A stretch of DNA of 64,000 nucleotides. Origin: Acidobacteriota bacterium. GTDB lineage: Bacteria > Acidobacteriota > Terriglobia > Acidiferrales > UBA7541. The notes beneath the pieces were generated by a model. The model saw only the letters and a program-made list of their open reading frames with translations. It searched no databases and was not told the origin of the DNA. Each line of letters begins with the position of its first letter. Positions within the stretch are counted from its first letter, which is position 1. Both the position numbers and the translations under genes were made by a program. Positions 29,961 through 39,461 of this stretch are shown here, piece by piece. The stretch lies in assembly GCA_013289855.1 (NCBI GenBank), contig JABCZD010000001.1, positions 124,001 to 188,000 on the forward strand, written 5' to 3'.

Positions 29961-30380
29961 CTATTTTGCTGGAAGCACTTTGGACAGATCAGCCGTATCG
30001 TCGAGCGGCGTGCTGCCCGCGGGTACGCCGTTCTGCTGCAACAGAAACGCCATGATATTGGTTGAGTTTCTGGCCGAGACGGAGCCGGGCGCCATCATGG
30101 GCATCTCCGTGTGCACCGCGGACCAAAGCGTCGAGACTTTCTTGCCGCCGTACGTGACCCAAAATTGTTTGCCCACCAGCGCGGGACCCATGGCGCCTTG
30201 CAGTTTGGCGCCATGGCAACTGGCACACGCGTTCTGATAGGCCTTGGCGCCGTTTGCCGCTTGCGCGGTGGTGTACCAACCGGGCGAAGCCGACGCATAT
30301 TGCGCCAACGCCAGGGCGCCGGCAAATGAAAATGTGGCGCTCAGCAGCAACGACAAGGAAACTTTGGAGGATCTCTTCAC
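29961..30380 (-). CDS. Periplasmic monoheme c-type cytochrome
   Basis: The GTG at 30380 follows AAAGGGG at proper spacing and starts a signal peptide (VKRSSKVSLSLLLSATFSFA). One heme motif, CASCH, lies in AKAYQNACASCHGAKLQGAM, with methionine-rich text (HTEMPMMAPGS) further on as likely axial ligand. It ends LLQQNGVPAGSTPLDDTADL, matching the tail of the next protein, LLQQNGLAAGNQPLANTRQL. It is a class I soluble electron carrier, likely a partner of the fused NapC protein 39 bp downstream, and the pair looks like an operon. Confidence 0.88.
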   Translation of the reverse strand: MKRSSKVSLSLLLSATFSFAGALALAQYASASPGWYTTAQAANGAKAYQNACASCHGAKLQGAMGPALVGKQFWVTYGGKKVSTLWSAVHTEMPMMAPGSVSARNSTNIMAFLLQQNGVPAGSTPLDDTADLSKVLPAK

Positions 30381-30719
30381 CGACCACCCCTTTCTGCTCA
30401 CCTCGCGGACAAACGAACAGCCGCCGCGAGGAAGTTCGTCCAATGAGTACGCGAATCGAAGAATGTCGCCTATTGGCAGAATTTACAGTCTAGGGAAGGG
30501 CGAGGTGGGGGCATCATCTTGGGATTTTGGCGGTGCCTTGCGATGGCACTGATTGGTTCTCGGCCGGTCTGGAATCTTCGGGCCTTGCCATTCGCTGCCA
30601 GAGGGAATACGTTGTGAGCCTCGGCCTTTCTCCCACGGATTGCCCCACTGTGACGATCAGCGTCGCATTCGGGCCACTGTCGCATTGCAGGATTTCACGA
30701 GTTGTGGCGAGAGGTTTTC
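30381..30719. other. 339-bp divergent intergenic region
   Basis: This region separates the cytochrome gene (leftward) from the STAS gene (rightward) and should hold both promoters. I see no clear -10/-35 pair, no hairpin and no defensible ORF in it. Confidence 0.5.
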
Positions 30720-31064
30720 ATGGTCCTTAGCACCACTACCAGTACGATAAGCGGGACCATCGTGGTGTATCTCAGCGGCGCGGTTTTTTTTGGCAAAGAG
30801 TCCGCGGCGCTGCGTGTGCTGGTGAAAGAGTTGTTGAACAAGTCTCTGCAAATTGTGTTTGACCTCGGCAAGGTAACGCACATCGATAGCGGCGGCGTGG
30901 GCGCGCTGGTGGCGGTGTACGCATCGGCGAAAAAAGTGGGCGGCAACATAAAGTTTGCCAACCTGGGCGAGCACACGCGAGAGGTGCTGCAGATTACCAA
31001 GTTGTCGAAAGTGTTTGAGATTTTCGAGAAGACGGAGGACGCGGTCGCATCCTTTAACAGCTGA
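30720..31064 (+). CDS. STAS-domain anti-sigma factor antagonist
   Basis: A 114-residue STAS domain of the SpoIIAA/RsbV type. It has the opening beta strands (STISGTIVVYLSGAVFFGKE), the phosphorylation-loop region VTHIDSGGVGALVAVYASAK with the acceptor serine in the DSGG motif, and a closing NLGEHTREVLQITKLSKVFE. In such systems an anti-sigma kinase phosphorylates the serine; the dephosphorylated form releases a sigma factor or another partner. No RsbW-like kinase or phosphatase is adjacent. ATG 30720 fits the domain start. Confidence 0.88.
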   Translation: MVLSTTTSTISGTIVVYLSGAVFFGKESAALRVLVKELLNKSLQIVFDLGKVTHIDSGGVGALVAVYASAKKVGGNIKFANLGEHTREVLQITKLSKVFEIFEKTEDAVASFNS

Positions 31065-31123
31065 GACGGGTGGCAGCTGAGACGGGCAGCGCCGTGGAAT
31101 GTCAGCATGTGGAAGCGGGAAAA

Positions 31124-33817
31124 CTATTTCTGGCTCAGAAGATATAACTCGGCGTGGCCACCGGGGCGCGCGTAAACAATCGTGGAAAGATCCCGGGAAA
31201 CATCGTAGGCGTTACCGGTGGCGTACCCCAGCGGAAACGTGAAGGGGAGCTTCAACGCGACTTGGGAGGTTCCAATGATTTTTCCGTCTTTCCAAGGCTG
31301 ACGATAGATGGTGACCTCGCCTCGGGATGCCATGGCGTACACGAACGACTTGCCATCGCGAGAAAAGAGGGAAGTGAAGGTGGCCGTGCCGGGTAGCAAG
31401 GGGATGCATTTCTTTTCGGGCAGGGACACTTCGTAGACGCCGGTCTTTTCGCCATTCAATATCACGCTGAGTAGATACTGCCCGCTGGGGTCGATTCCTT
31501 GAATGAGGCCGCAGTCATCCACGATTTTCTCAACGTTCGAACCGGCCATGTCCCATTTCCAGATGTTGAATTTCGGCGCCGTCTTCTCCGCCGCGCTTAC
31601 GTAAAGGGTTTTCTCGTCCGGGCTCCATACCGAGGTATAAGGCGTATCATCCGTAGCGGGAAGCTGGCGAAGATCGCTGCCGTCGGCTCCGACGACGTAG
31701 TCTTTATAGATCTGGTCGGCTCCGGACTCAATAAACGACAAGCGGGAACTTGCAAACGACCAGCCCCCGGTGCCTAGATTTTCCCCCGTGGCGATTTTTA
31801 CTTTATTGCTGCCATCGATGTTGGAGACCCAGAGTTCGTTCTTCTGTGCCGAGGGCAGCGTAATGTACATCACACGCTTGGCGTCCGGCGAGATGGCGGG
31901 CTGCGTGACGTTGGCGGCCACAATGTCCGTAGATTCCTTGGATTGCACGTGGTACGCGGTCAGAAACCCGGAGGCTTTGCCATTCACATAGTAAATTCCG
32001 CTGCCCGCGGGGTCCGGCATCGGTGAGAAGTCGGGTCCGGTTCCGAAAGTAATCTGCGTGAGGCCGCGGTCCTGCAAATTGTACTTCCAGATGTTGGTGA
32101 GTCCGTTTACCGTGCGGCTGAATAGCAAGGATTTGCCGGGCTCGGCCCAGACAGCATCGTGATTTCCTTTGCCTATGTCCCCTAAATCCAATACATCATG
32201 GCTGGCCAGATTTATTTTGTAAAAATGCGTGTCGGAAGCGTCCGGCCGAATATTAGCGATAACCAGTTCGTTGCCGTCCGGAAAAACCAGCAGCGGGATC
32301 ACCCGGAGGCCCTCCTTAGAGGATTTGTAAACGAATTCTTCGTTCAGGCCGGATTTATCGGCGCGAAAAACTCCGACAACATCATTCTTCATGTAATAAA
32401 TGAAGGCGCCGTCGGGAGAGGAAATCACGTATGCGGCCGATGCCACGCGCCGGGGAGCTCCACCGAGCGTCGGCACGGCCCAGACTTCGTCCCGGCCGAA
32501 CGACCTTCGGTAGTAGACCTCTTTGCCGTCCGGAGAAAAATTGTCTACTTCTTTCTCGCCTTCGTCGCTCGTGAGTTGCAGAGGCTCGCCGCCGGAAGTG
32601 AGCATGAGGAACACTTGGGCGACGCCGCCCACGGGCGAGACGAACGCCACCGCGTGGCCGTCGGGAGAAAGTGTCGCGAAGTCGATCGGCTTGTTCCACT
32701 GGCTGATTTGCGTAATTTTTGCGGGACCAACGGGAGCGCTCGAGCGAGGCCAAAAGTGGTAGGTCGCAAGGGCTGCCGCTAGCAATACTACAGCGCAGGC
32801 CGCGAGGAGATATTTCGTGTGCGCGGGTTTCGCGGAAGTCGGAATAGCGACCGCGGAGGGGGAGCTTCCCTTGGTCTCTGAAGCCAAGCCCTGAATCGCG
32901 GAGCTGCCCGAGGACAAAATTCGGCCGGAGTCCGTGTCTCTTCGCAGGCGCTTCAGGTCCGTGCGCATGTCCGAAGCGTGCTGGAAACGTAAGTCGCGAT
33001 CCTTTTCCAGAGACTTGTTGATGATGCGTTCCAGCTCTGGCGGAGTATCCGGATTCAGCCGCACTGGAGCGACTGGAGCACGATTTAGAATGGCTTCGGT
33101 GATCACGCCGGACGTGTCTCCGCGAAAGGGAAGGACGCCGGTCACCATCTCGTACAACACCACGCCGAACGAAAAGAGGTCGGTGCGTACGTCGAGGTCT
33201 TTGCCGCGCACCTGCTCCGGCGACATATAGGCCACGGTGCCAACGGCGCTGCCGGGACTGGTGAGGAATTCTTGCGAGGCGGCGGTGGGCATCGAGGAAA
33301 CGCCGGTCCCCTGCGCCAGGCGAGGCGATTGCGTGAGCTTGGCCAAGCCGAAGTCGAGAACCTTGGCGTGCCCGCGCTCGGTGACAAAAATGTTGGCGGG
33401 CTTGATGTCGCGATGGACGATGCCTTGGGCGTGGGCGGCTTCGAGCGCATCGGCAATTTCCACGCCCCAGTCCAGCACATGCTCTAACGATAGGGGCCGA
33501 CCCTCAATGCGGTGCTTCAGGGTCGCGCCGTCCAGAAACTCCATGACGATGAAGGCCTGGCCATCTACCTCGTCAATCTCGTGAATGGTGCAGATATTGG
33601 CGTGGTTCAGCGCGGAGGCGGACTGCGCCTCGCGTTGAAAGCGGGCCAGCACCTGGGGGTCTTTGGCTACGTCATCGGGAAGAAACTTTAGGGCGACGAA
33701 GCGGTTGAGCTTGACGTCCTCGGCCTTGTAGACCACGCCCATGCCGCCGCCGCCGAGCTTTTCAATGATGCGGTAGTGCGAGATGGTTTGGTCGATGCGA
33801 GAGTCGGAGCTGGGCAT
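31124..33817 (-). CDS. Membrane Ser/Thr protein kinase with extracellular WD40-like (PD40) propeller
   Basis: Residues ~15-280 form a Hanks-type kinase ([49 protein letters not shown]). After a Ser-rich linker a single membrane helix appears ([20 protein letters not shown]). The ~530 remaining residues make a TolB/PD40-type beta-propeller, with repeated blades such as [25 protein letters not shown] and [12 protein letters not shown]. The propeller would face the periplasm and may sense ligands. It is the commonest kinase layout in Acidobacteriota. ATG 33817 is chosen; a GTG at 33826 also fits. Confidence 0.93.
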   Translation of the reverse strand: MPSSDSRIDQTISHYRIIEKLGGGGMGVVYKAEDVKLNRFVALKFLPDDVAKDPQVLARFQREAQSASALNHANICTIHEIDEVDGQAFIVMEFLDGATLKHRIEGRPLSLEHVLDWGVEIADALEAAHAQGIVHRDIKPANIFVTERGHAKVLDFGLAKLTQSPRLAQGTGVSSMPTAASQEFLTSPGSAVGTVAYMSPEQVRGKDLDVRTDLFSFGVVLYEMVTGVLPFRGDTSGVITEAILNRAPVAPVRLNPDTPPELERIINKSLEKDRDLRFQHASDMRTDLKRLRRDTDSGRILSSGSSAIQGLASETKGSSPSAVAIPTSAKPAHTKYLLAACAVVLLAAALATYHFWPRSSAPVGPAKITQISQWNKPIDFATLSPDGHAVAFVSPVGGVAQVFLMLTSGGEPLQLTSDEGEKEVDNFSPDGKEVYYRRSFGRDEVWAVPTLGGAPRRVASAAYVISSPDGAFIYYMKNDVVGVFRADKSGLNEEFVYKSSKEGLRVIPLLVFPDGNELVIANIRPDASDTHFYKINLASHDVLDLGDIGKGNHDAVWAEPGKSLLFSRTVNGLTNIWKYNLQDRGLTQITFGTGPDFSPMPDPAGSGIYYVNGKASGFLTAYHVQSKESTDIVAANVTQPAISPDAKRVMYITLPSAQKNELWVSNIDGSNKVKIATGENLGTGGWSFASSRLSFIESGADQIYKDYVVGADGSDLRQLPATDDTPYTSVWSPDEKTLYVSAAEKTAPKFNIWKWDMAGSNVEKIVDDCGLIQGIDPSGQYLLSVILNGEKTGVYEVSLPEKKCIPLLPGTATFTSLFSRDGKSFVYAMASRGEVTIYRQPWKDGKIIGTSQVALKLPFTFPLGYATGNAYDVSRDLSTIVYARPGGHAELYLLSQK

Positions 33818-34113
33818 GCGCAGCACATGTTAGGTTGGGGCAGAAGGCAAGTCAACGCAGACGAATCGAGCTTGAGTCCGGCGGTTCCGGCTAGGGCGCT
33901 TGAAGCGGCGGGGTCTGGCAACGCCATTAATGTCCAGCAACGCGACACAGGAGTCCCAAGAGCGGACATTTCTCTCGAACCTCGGGGTGACCGGCTGCCG
34001 CAACCCGCTATTTTTCTGTAATTTATGCATGCGCGGGGAAGGTCGTGGAATTGCTGCTTACAGCGCGGGGTTTACTTCGTCTACTTGCAGCAGCACATTC
34101 TGGAGGCGCGTCC

Positions 34114-34575
34114 GTGAAAAAGATCGATCGCATTCGCGAGAAGCTCAGCATTCTGCCGACTTCTCTGTACTTGTCGAAGATGCACGATGCGGGGTGGAGT
34201 CTGGTGGCGCTGGAATGGGAGCGCGAGGTGGAAGTGGCCGGCGAGGAATTGCCGGAGCCGGCCGCCGAACGCGCCTCCGAGGAGATCCCATTCGGCCTGC
34301 GCATCTCTTCAGATTGCCGGCATCTGGAAGACGACCCGCTTGAGATGCAAACGCTCCGATTTCTCGCCGAACTGATCGTGCAAGACGTCTCGTTCAAGAG
34401 CATGGCCGACGCGCTGAATGTGCGCGAATATCGCACGCGTGACGGCCGCCCGTGGAACGCCGCGAGCGTTTTCGTGCTGACTCCGCGGCTGATGGAGGTG
34501 GCGCCACGCATTCTATTCGGTGCTGAGTGGGAGTCGCGGAAGAAGCAGCTTGCGCGGGTGGCTTGGAACTCGTAA
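34114..34575 (+). CDS. Hypothetical protein with helix-turn-helix/recombinase-like C-terminus
   Basis: The GTG at 34114 has TGGAGG eight bases upstream and opens VKKIDRIREKLSILPTSLYL, a convincing start. The 153-residue product has an acidic middle (EVEVAGEELPEPAAERASEE) and ends with a helical part. That part includes LAELIVQDVSFKSMADALNV and TRDGRPWNAASVFVLTPRLM, which resembles the site-selection helix text of serine recombinase-type HTH regions (REYRTRDGRPW). A DNA-binding role is inference. An overlapping minus-strand frame (34023-34580) is its shadow. Confidence 0.65.
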   Translation: MKKIDRIREKLSILPTSLYLSKMHDAGWSLVALEWEREVEVAGEELPEPAAERASEEIPFGLRISSDCRHLEDDPLEMQTLRFLAELIVQDVSFKSMADALNVREYRTRDGRPWNAASVFVLTPRLMEVAPRILFGAEWESRKKQLARVAWNS

Positions 34576-34637
34576 ACCAACGCAGCTTGAGAAGTTCGAA
34601 CCCGGCAGATTTGGGCGACGGAAGTTCAAAGACTCTC

Positions 34638-35018
34638 TTATTGCTTGTAAACCTCGATGAACACTTCCACGTATCGCGGAGTGTTTGTGGAGTTCAGAAC
34701 GCTCTCCGCAATAACGGCGATCCCTTTCTCTTTGTAAATTCTTTTGATCTCGTTTTTGATTAATTCCAGCTTCGCCTGATCGTAAGGTTGTTCGACGACG
34801 GGAAAGAGTCCCTTCTGCGTCAGCCGTTGCGTTATTTCATCAGCTGAAACTTTTTTGAACGAGCCGGTATAATGCAGCGCAAACCTGCGAACCATCAGGC
34901 TGCTGCTGCTCTTGTTCGAGGATTGAGAATCGGCATCCTGGGCGGCGGGAAACGAAGGGCCTGACAGGGTCGTAAGGGCCAGGGCTAGCGCGAGAAGAAA
35001 GCGTTTCGAGGAGACCAT
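34638..35018 (-). CDS. Secreted single-domain POTRA-like protein
   Basis: An ATG at 35018 with GGGAGGAACG directly before it starts a signal peptide (MVSSKRFLLALALALTTLSG). A short Ser-rich linker and one ~80-residue domain follow. The domain text (HYTGSFKKVSADEITQRLTQ, then PYDQAKLELIKNEIKRIYKE and KGIAVIAESV) has the beta-alpha-alpha-beta rhythm and YD...L...I...Y...G spacing of a POTRA domain as in BamA/FtsQ-type proteins. No outer-membrane barrel follows. A free POTRA-like domain may bind an envelope partner; this is a fold guess without a database search. Confidence 0.6.
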   Translation of the reverse strand: MVSSKRFLLALALALTTLSGPSFPAAQDADSQSSNKSSSSLMVRRFALHYTGSFKKVSADEITQRLTQKGLFPVVEQPYDQAKLELIKNEIKRIYKEKGIAVIAESVLNSTNTPRYVEVFIEVYKQ

Positions 35019-35131
35019 CGTTCCTCCCCAAGCAACATCGAGCAAAATCGTACGCTGACGAACCAACTCACGCAAGTATGTTCGGCGCTCAAAAGCCAAA
35101 CTGCTTCTTGTGCTTCGCCGCAGCTGGGCTA

Positions 35132-35584
35132 TCAGGTGGGATATTTGGCCGAGATGTAGTTGTGCAGGTGCTCGATCGTCTCTTCCTGCTCGGAGACAAC
35201 CCACTTCACCAGATCCCCGAGCGAGACAACGCCAAGCACCTTCTCGTTTTCCACAATCGGAAGATGCCGTATGCGGCTTTTCGTCATAAGCGCCATACAC
35301 TCGTCCACGGCTTGGCCCGACGTCACGGAAATTACCGGGCTCGCCATGATCTCATTGACCAGAGTGGTCTTCGATGATCTTCCCTTGAGAATGACTTTCC
35401 GGGCGTAATCGCGCTCCGAGATAATTCCTACAAGCTTGCCCGCGGCGATCACCAGCAATGCTCCCACGCCCTTGTCCGCCATTTTTTCAATGGCGTCGTA
35501 GACCGTCTCATCGGGTGCGACAAAGCAGACTTCGTTCCCCTTGCGATGCAAGACCGAACCGACCGTGCCGCTCATTTTGATCAT
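35132..35584 (-). CDS. CBS-pair domain protein
   Basis: A ~151-residue soluble protein made almost only of two CBS motifs: [20 protein letters not shown] with [15 protein letters not shown], and [20 protein letters not shown] with [23 protein letters not shown] pairs bind adenine nucleotides and act as energy sensors or regulatory partners. The ERDYARKV form is the common stand-alone bacterial type. It ends [12 protein letters not shown]. The start at 35584 is chosen over 35650 because the extension lacks CBS-family character. Confidence 0.85.
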   Translation of the reverse strand: MIKMSGTVGSVLHRKGNEVCFVAPDETVYDAIEKMADKGVGALLVIAAGKLVGIISERDYARKVILKGRSSKTTLVNEIMASPVISVTSGQAVDECMALMTKSRIRHLPIVENEKVLGVVSLGDLVKWVVSEQEETIEHLHNYISAKYPT

Positions 35585-35975
35585 CGTTGACGCTCTTGGA
35601 GGAAGTTTGCGAACCGGGGGAAATGTAATGCCGCGATCATATCGCCGCACGTAGAGCTAAGTCAAACTTGAGTTTTACGCCGGTGGCGATCGGACGCGGC
35701 TTCGCGCATTGGACATCGCAGAGGCGCGGCGGATTCCGTGGCCGCATGCATTCTTGCGCCAGAGCAATGAACGCCGTGCCTACGGCGAGCTACTATGGGA
35801 TTCGCTTCGCTGCGATGCGATGGGTTCTGTGGTCAAGGTACGGAAACTGATCCGCTACGCGACATGAAGAAGCACGCTGCGGAATTAGAAATGCAAGGTA
35901 GAATTTCTTAGGGGTGACGGCTGCAGCCCCGCAGCTCGTTACGGTAGCAAGCAAAAGGGAACCAACAGGCCAACG
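35585..35975. other. 391-bp divergent intergenic region
   Basis: This lies between the CBS gene (leftward) and the GH57 gene (rightward). No ORF in it has a ribosome site or family signal. A TAGAAT hexamer near 35896 could be a -10 for the GH57 gene, but no matching -35 is clear. Confidence 0.45.
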
Positions 35976-38180
35976 ATGAGTCGAGTGAATTTAGTGGTGC
36001 TGTGGCACATGCACCAGCCGCAGTATCGTGACCCGGAAAATGGACGCTACGTTTTGCCGTGGACGCGCTTACACGCCTTGAAAGATTATTGGGGCATGGT
36101 CGAGGTGTTGAAGGAATTCCCCGACGTGCATGCCACCTTCAACGTGGTGCCCTCGCTGGGAATTCAGCTCGAAGAATACGCCAGCGGAGAATTCAACGAG
36201 CCGTGGTTTGCGCTGGCGTTTAAAGATAGCGCGGAGCTCACGCGCGAAGACAAAGCTGAAATTCTGCTGCGCGCCTTCCAGGTAAATCACGAGCGCTTGA
36301 TGGCGCGCTGGCCCCGTTTCGTGGAATTGTATGAGTGGTCGCGGCCGGCGGGTGGCGCGCAGGCGGTGGTGACGTTTACCTCGCGAGACTGGCGCGACGT
36401 GCAGGTGCTCTCGCAACTGGCCTGGATGGACGAAGTTTGGCTGGAGCGCGATGAGGTGGTCAGTAAGTTGTCGCGTAAGGGCAAGGATTTTACTGAGAGC
36501 GACAAGGCCGCGCTAAAAGCCAAGCAACTGGAATTCTTGAAATTGGTGCTGCCGGCGTACCGCGAAGCGGCGTTGCGGGGACAAATCGAGCTGAGCACCA
36601 CGCCGTTTTATCACCCCATTCTCCCGCTGGTGTGCGATTCGGATATCGCGCGCGTGGCCAATCCCAGCACGCCACTGCCCCGCCGCGCCTATCGCCGCCC
36701 GGAGGATGCGCGGGAGCAGCTGCGTCGCGCCCGCGACTATCACGAGCGCACGTTTGGCGTGCGTCCCGTGGGCTTGTGGCCTTCGGAAGGCTCGGTTTCC
36801 GACCAGACGCTGGCCATCGCCGCGGAGGAAGGCTTTCAATGGTTCGGGACCGACGAAGGCGTTTTGGGCCGGACGCTGAACGTGGCGTTTTTCCGCGATG
36901 CCAACGGAATTCCCGCAAACGCTGATCGTTTATATAAGCCCTGGCGAGTACAAATGGGTGAGAACGGCATTACCGGGCTTTTCCGCGACCATCATCTCTC
37001 GGACCTGATCGGATTTGTTTATAGCCGCATGGACGCGCGTGCCGCTGCCGTCGATCTGCATGGCAGGTTGCGTTATCTTGCGGAGCGGACGGGGAGTGCG
37101 CAGCCGATTACCATCTGCCTATTTTTGGACGGCGAAAACGCCTGGGAATATTACGCCGGTAATGGCCGGCAATTTCTCCGCGAGTTCTACGGCCTGATAC
37201 AAAGCGATCCGGAGTTCAAGGCCCTGACCGCCAGCGAAGCTATTGCTGCCGCGACGGATGTGCCCACCACTGGAGGAATTTTCCCCGCATCCTGGATCAA
37301 TGCCAACTTCGATGTGTGGATTGGCCATCCCGAGGACGTGGCGGCGTGGGAACTGCTTTGGGATGCCAGGGAAGCGTACGCTCGTGCCGCGATTGCGCAC
37401 GCCGAAGGCCGCGCGGATGCCCCGACGGCGACGGGTTTAGCAACCGCGATGGAGTCGCTTTTGGCCGCCGAGGGCAGTGACTGGACCTGGTGGTACGGCC
37501 CGGAACACAGCACTGCGAACGACATGGAGTTCGACGCCCTCTTTCGCAAACACCTGACCGCCATTTATCTGGCCATCGGCATGGAGGCTCCCGACGAACT
37601 GGCCAAGCCCATCAAGCGGCAGGCGGAGCACGCTTTGCAGATCGCCCCCGCCGACCTGCTGAACATCAAAGTCGATGGCCGTGACACTTCTTACTTTGAG
37701 TGGCTCAGTTCCGGCCTATATTCTCCCGAGCGCCGCGGCGGTTCCATGCATGGCCGCGTTTTCTATTTACACGAATTGCGTTTTGGGTTCGAGGAACAGC
37801 GATTTTGCCTGCGCGTGGATCCTTTTCCCGATGCCATAGCGGAGGTCGAGGATCCGGAGTTTCGTATTACGATTTGGGCTGCCGAAGAGATTACGGTAGT
37901 GGTGCGCGTGACGCGCGGACGCATCATTGAGTTCGCCATTGAACAGGGGCGCGCCTGCCTGCTCAACCCCAAGGATTTTGCCGAAGTGGCCTTCGATAAC
38001 ATTCTGGAGGTGGCCATCCGCAAAGATAAACTAAAACTTGAAGGTGTCGCCAAGTTGAAAGTGGGAGTAGCGCTGTGGCACGGCGGGCTTCCGGTAGATG
38101 TATTGCCATCAGAAGCTTTACTTGAGATTCCTCTGGGTGAGGATAACGCCGCGTGGCAGCTTGAGCCGACGCAAACCTAA
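35976..38180 (+). CDS. Glycoside hydrolase family 57 protein
   Basis: A GH57 alpha-glucan-active enzyme of 734 residues. Motif 1 appears as LWHMHQPQY at residue ~9. The nucleophile motif is GLWPSEGSVSDQ (~266), the acid/base motif is WFGTDEGVL (~290), and FLDGENAWEYY is further on. No signal peptide is visible, so it probably acts in the cytosol on glycogen or maltodextrins. The ~270 residues after the barrel include a long helical part and a C-terminal DUF1926/DUF1925-like beta domain (FRITIWAAEEITVVVRVTRG). GH57 members include amylases, 4-alpha-glucanotransferases and branching enzymes; the exact activity cannot be assigned here. Confidence 0.9.
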   Translation: MSRVNLVVLWHMHQPQYRDPENGRYVLPWTRLHALKDYWGMVEVLKEFPDVHATFNVVPSLGIQLEEYASGEFNEPWFALAFKDSAELTREDKAEILLRAFQVNHERLMARWPRFVELYEWSRPAGGAQAVVTFTSRDWRDVQVLSQLAWMDEVWLERDEVVSKLSRKGKDFTESDKAALKAKQLEFLKLVLPAYREAALRGQIELSTTPFYHPILPLVCDSDIARVANPSTPLPRRAYRRPEDAREQLRRARDYHERTFGVRPVGLWPSEGSVSDQTLAIAAEEGFQWFGTDEGVLGRTLNVAFFRDANGIPANADRLYKPWRVQMGENGITGLFRDHHLSDLIGFVYSRMDARAAAVDLHGRLRYLAERTGSAQPITICLFLDGENAWEYYAGNGRQFLREFYGLIQSDPEFKALTASEAIAAATDVPTTGGIFPASWINANFDVWIGHPEDVAAWELLWDAREAYARAAIAHAEGRADAPTATGLATAMESLLAAEGSDWTWWYGPEHSTANDMEFDALFRKHLTAIYLAIGMEAPDELAKPIKRQAEHALQIAPADLLNIKVDGRDTSYFEWLSSGLYSPERRGGSMHGRVFYLHELRFGFEEQRFCLRVDPFPDAIAEVEDPEFRITIWAAEEITVVVRVTRGRIIEFAIEQGRACLLNPKDFAEVAFDNILEVAIRKDKLKLEGVAKLKVGVALWHGGLPVDVLPSEALLEIPLGEDNAAWQLEPTQT

Positions 38181-38260
38181 TGTCTTAGATTAACGTCCGA
38201 ACGTTTGAGACTCCCGGCCAATCGTTTAACAATTCGCTGACTCGCCTTCACAAAGATTTA

Positions 38261-38288
38261 GCAGCACAGGCAAGAATGCTTGTGCTGC
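38261..38288. repeat. REP-like hairpin GCAGCACAGGCA-AGAA-TGCTTGTGCTGC
   Basis: Twelve-base arms with one G/T mismatch around AGAA lie between the convergent GH57 and propeller genes. The text AGCACAGGCAAGAATGCTTG matches, on the opposite strand, the hairpin embedded in leuS at 46148-46169, so the two are copies of one family. Confidence 0.75.
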
Positions 38289-38315
38289 GTAGCGGCAATT
38301 GCAGGAACATAAGTG

Positions 38316-39449
38316 TTACTGGAAGAGCTTAACAACGACCTCTTTAGGCGAGTCCCCGACGGGGATCATGGTAAGTAATCCAGGATTATCCGTGCTGATG
38401 CGAATCACCGCCAAATCCCCCGAACCTTGGTTCACCGCCAAGAGCAGGCTGGGGCGCTCGTTCGAATCGAAGGTCAGCGCTCCCGGCGACCGCCCGGTCA
38501 TGATCGGACGATAAACCTTGCGATTGGTGATATCCACCGGCGCGACGCGGTCCGCGGCATTGTCGGAAACGAATAGCTCGCTGGCGTCGGGCGACAACGC
38601 GCCGTACACCGGCGTGGCTCCTAGCAGGACGTAATCGCCAACCTCATGCGTCCAGGTATTGATCACTTGCAGGCCATGCGCCTCCGGCGAAATTATGTAT
38701 AGCTCGCCGCCATCCGGCTTCAGGATGAATTGCGACGGCTTGCCGGCCAGTTGTAGGTTCGTGAGCAGCAGGCCGCGCCGCAAATCCACCACCGAAACGC
38801 GGTCCTCTGTGCGGCTTAGTACGAAGGCCACGGTGCCGTCGGGAAGGATCGCGACGTCCTCGGGCTGCGCGACCACGGGAACGCGCGCCCTTTCTTGGAG
38901 CGTGGCGGCGTCATGAATGCCCAATGAGCCTTCGCCGCGATTTACCACCAGCAAAGTCTTTCCATCCGGTGTCACTTTTACAAGCGTAGGATACGCGCCG
39001 GTTTTGGCGCGGCCCAGGACGGCGTGCGATTCGCAGTCCACCGCCAGCAACGTGTCGTTTCCTGACGCGGTCGTATACGCGCGCCGGCCGTCCTTCGAAA
39101 AATCCACCGCATACGGCCCCGGCCCCACCGCGATTCGTACGCTGACTTGATTCGTGCGCGTGCTCACCACCCACAAATATCCGCCATCGGCACTGGCGCC
39201 CCAAATCTCGGCGCGCGTAGGATGCGCCCGCAAGCCTGAGGGATGCGGCCCAACGTCGATCCGACCCACGGCGCGTAGTTTCACCAGATCGACCACGGCG
39301 AGGGAACCGCCGACCGTGGTCACATACGCATACAATTTCAATCCCGGCCGTAAAAACGACGGCCGGTGCTCGCGGAGCAATTCCGCAATGCCCGCCGCGA
39401 GCAGCACCACCACCAAAAAAATTACGCGAAAGTTACGGAAGGCTTTCAT
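38316..39449 (-). CDS. YncE-like beta-propeller protein, membrane-anchored or secreted
   Basis: An N-terminal hydrophobic helix (FRVIFLVVVLLAAGIAELL) is followed by ~340 residues of seven-bladed YVTN/YncE-type propeller. Repeats of the form IDVGPHPSGLRAHPTRAEIW, VGPGPYAVDFSKDGRRAYTT and VKVTPDGKTLLVVNRG are visible. YncE-family proteins are periplasmic and often of unknown ligand. It is 12 bp downstream of the DAHP synthase gene on the same strand, probably by read-through rather than shared function. Confidence 0.85.
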   Translation of the reverse strand: MKAFRNFRVIFLVVVLLAAGIAELLREHRPSFLRPGLKLYAYVTTVGGSLAVVDLVKLRAVGRIDVGPHPSGLRAHPTRAEIWGASADGGYLWVVSTRTNQVSVRIAVGPGPYAVDFSKDGRRAYTTASGNDTLLAVDCESHAVLGRAKTGAYPTLVKVTPDGKTLLVVNRGEGSLGIHDAATLQERARVPVVAQPEDVAILPDGTVAFVLSRTEDRVSVVDLRRGLLLTNLQLAGKPSQFILKPDGGELYIISPEAHGLQVINTWTHEVGDYVLLGATPVYGALSPDASELFVSDNAADRVAPVDITNRKVYRPIMTGRSPGALTFDSNERPSLLLAVNQGSGDLAVIRISTDNPGLLTMIPVGDSPKEVVVKLFQ

Positions 39450-39461
39450 CCGCAGGGGATT

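Noticed and set aside
34023..34580. 185-residue minus-strand frame
   Set aside because: The plus-strand frame has a GTG with a good ribosome site and coherent helical text; the minus frame is low-complexity Ser/Arg.
35668..35850. 60-residue plus-strand frame
   Set aside because: No ribosome site, irregular composition, and no resemblance to known families.
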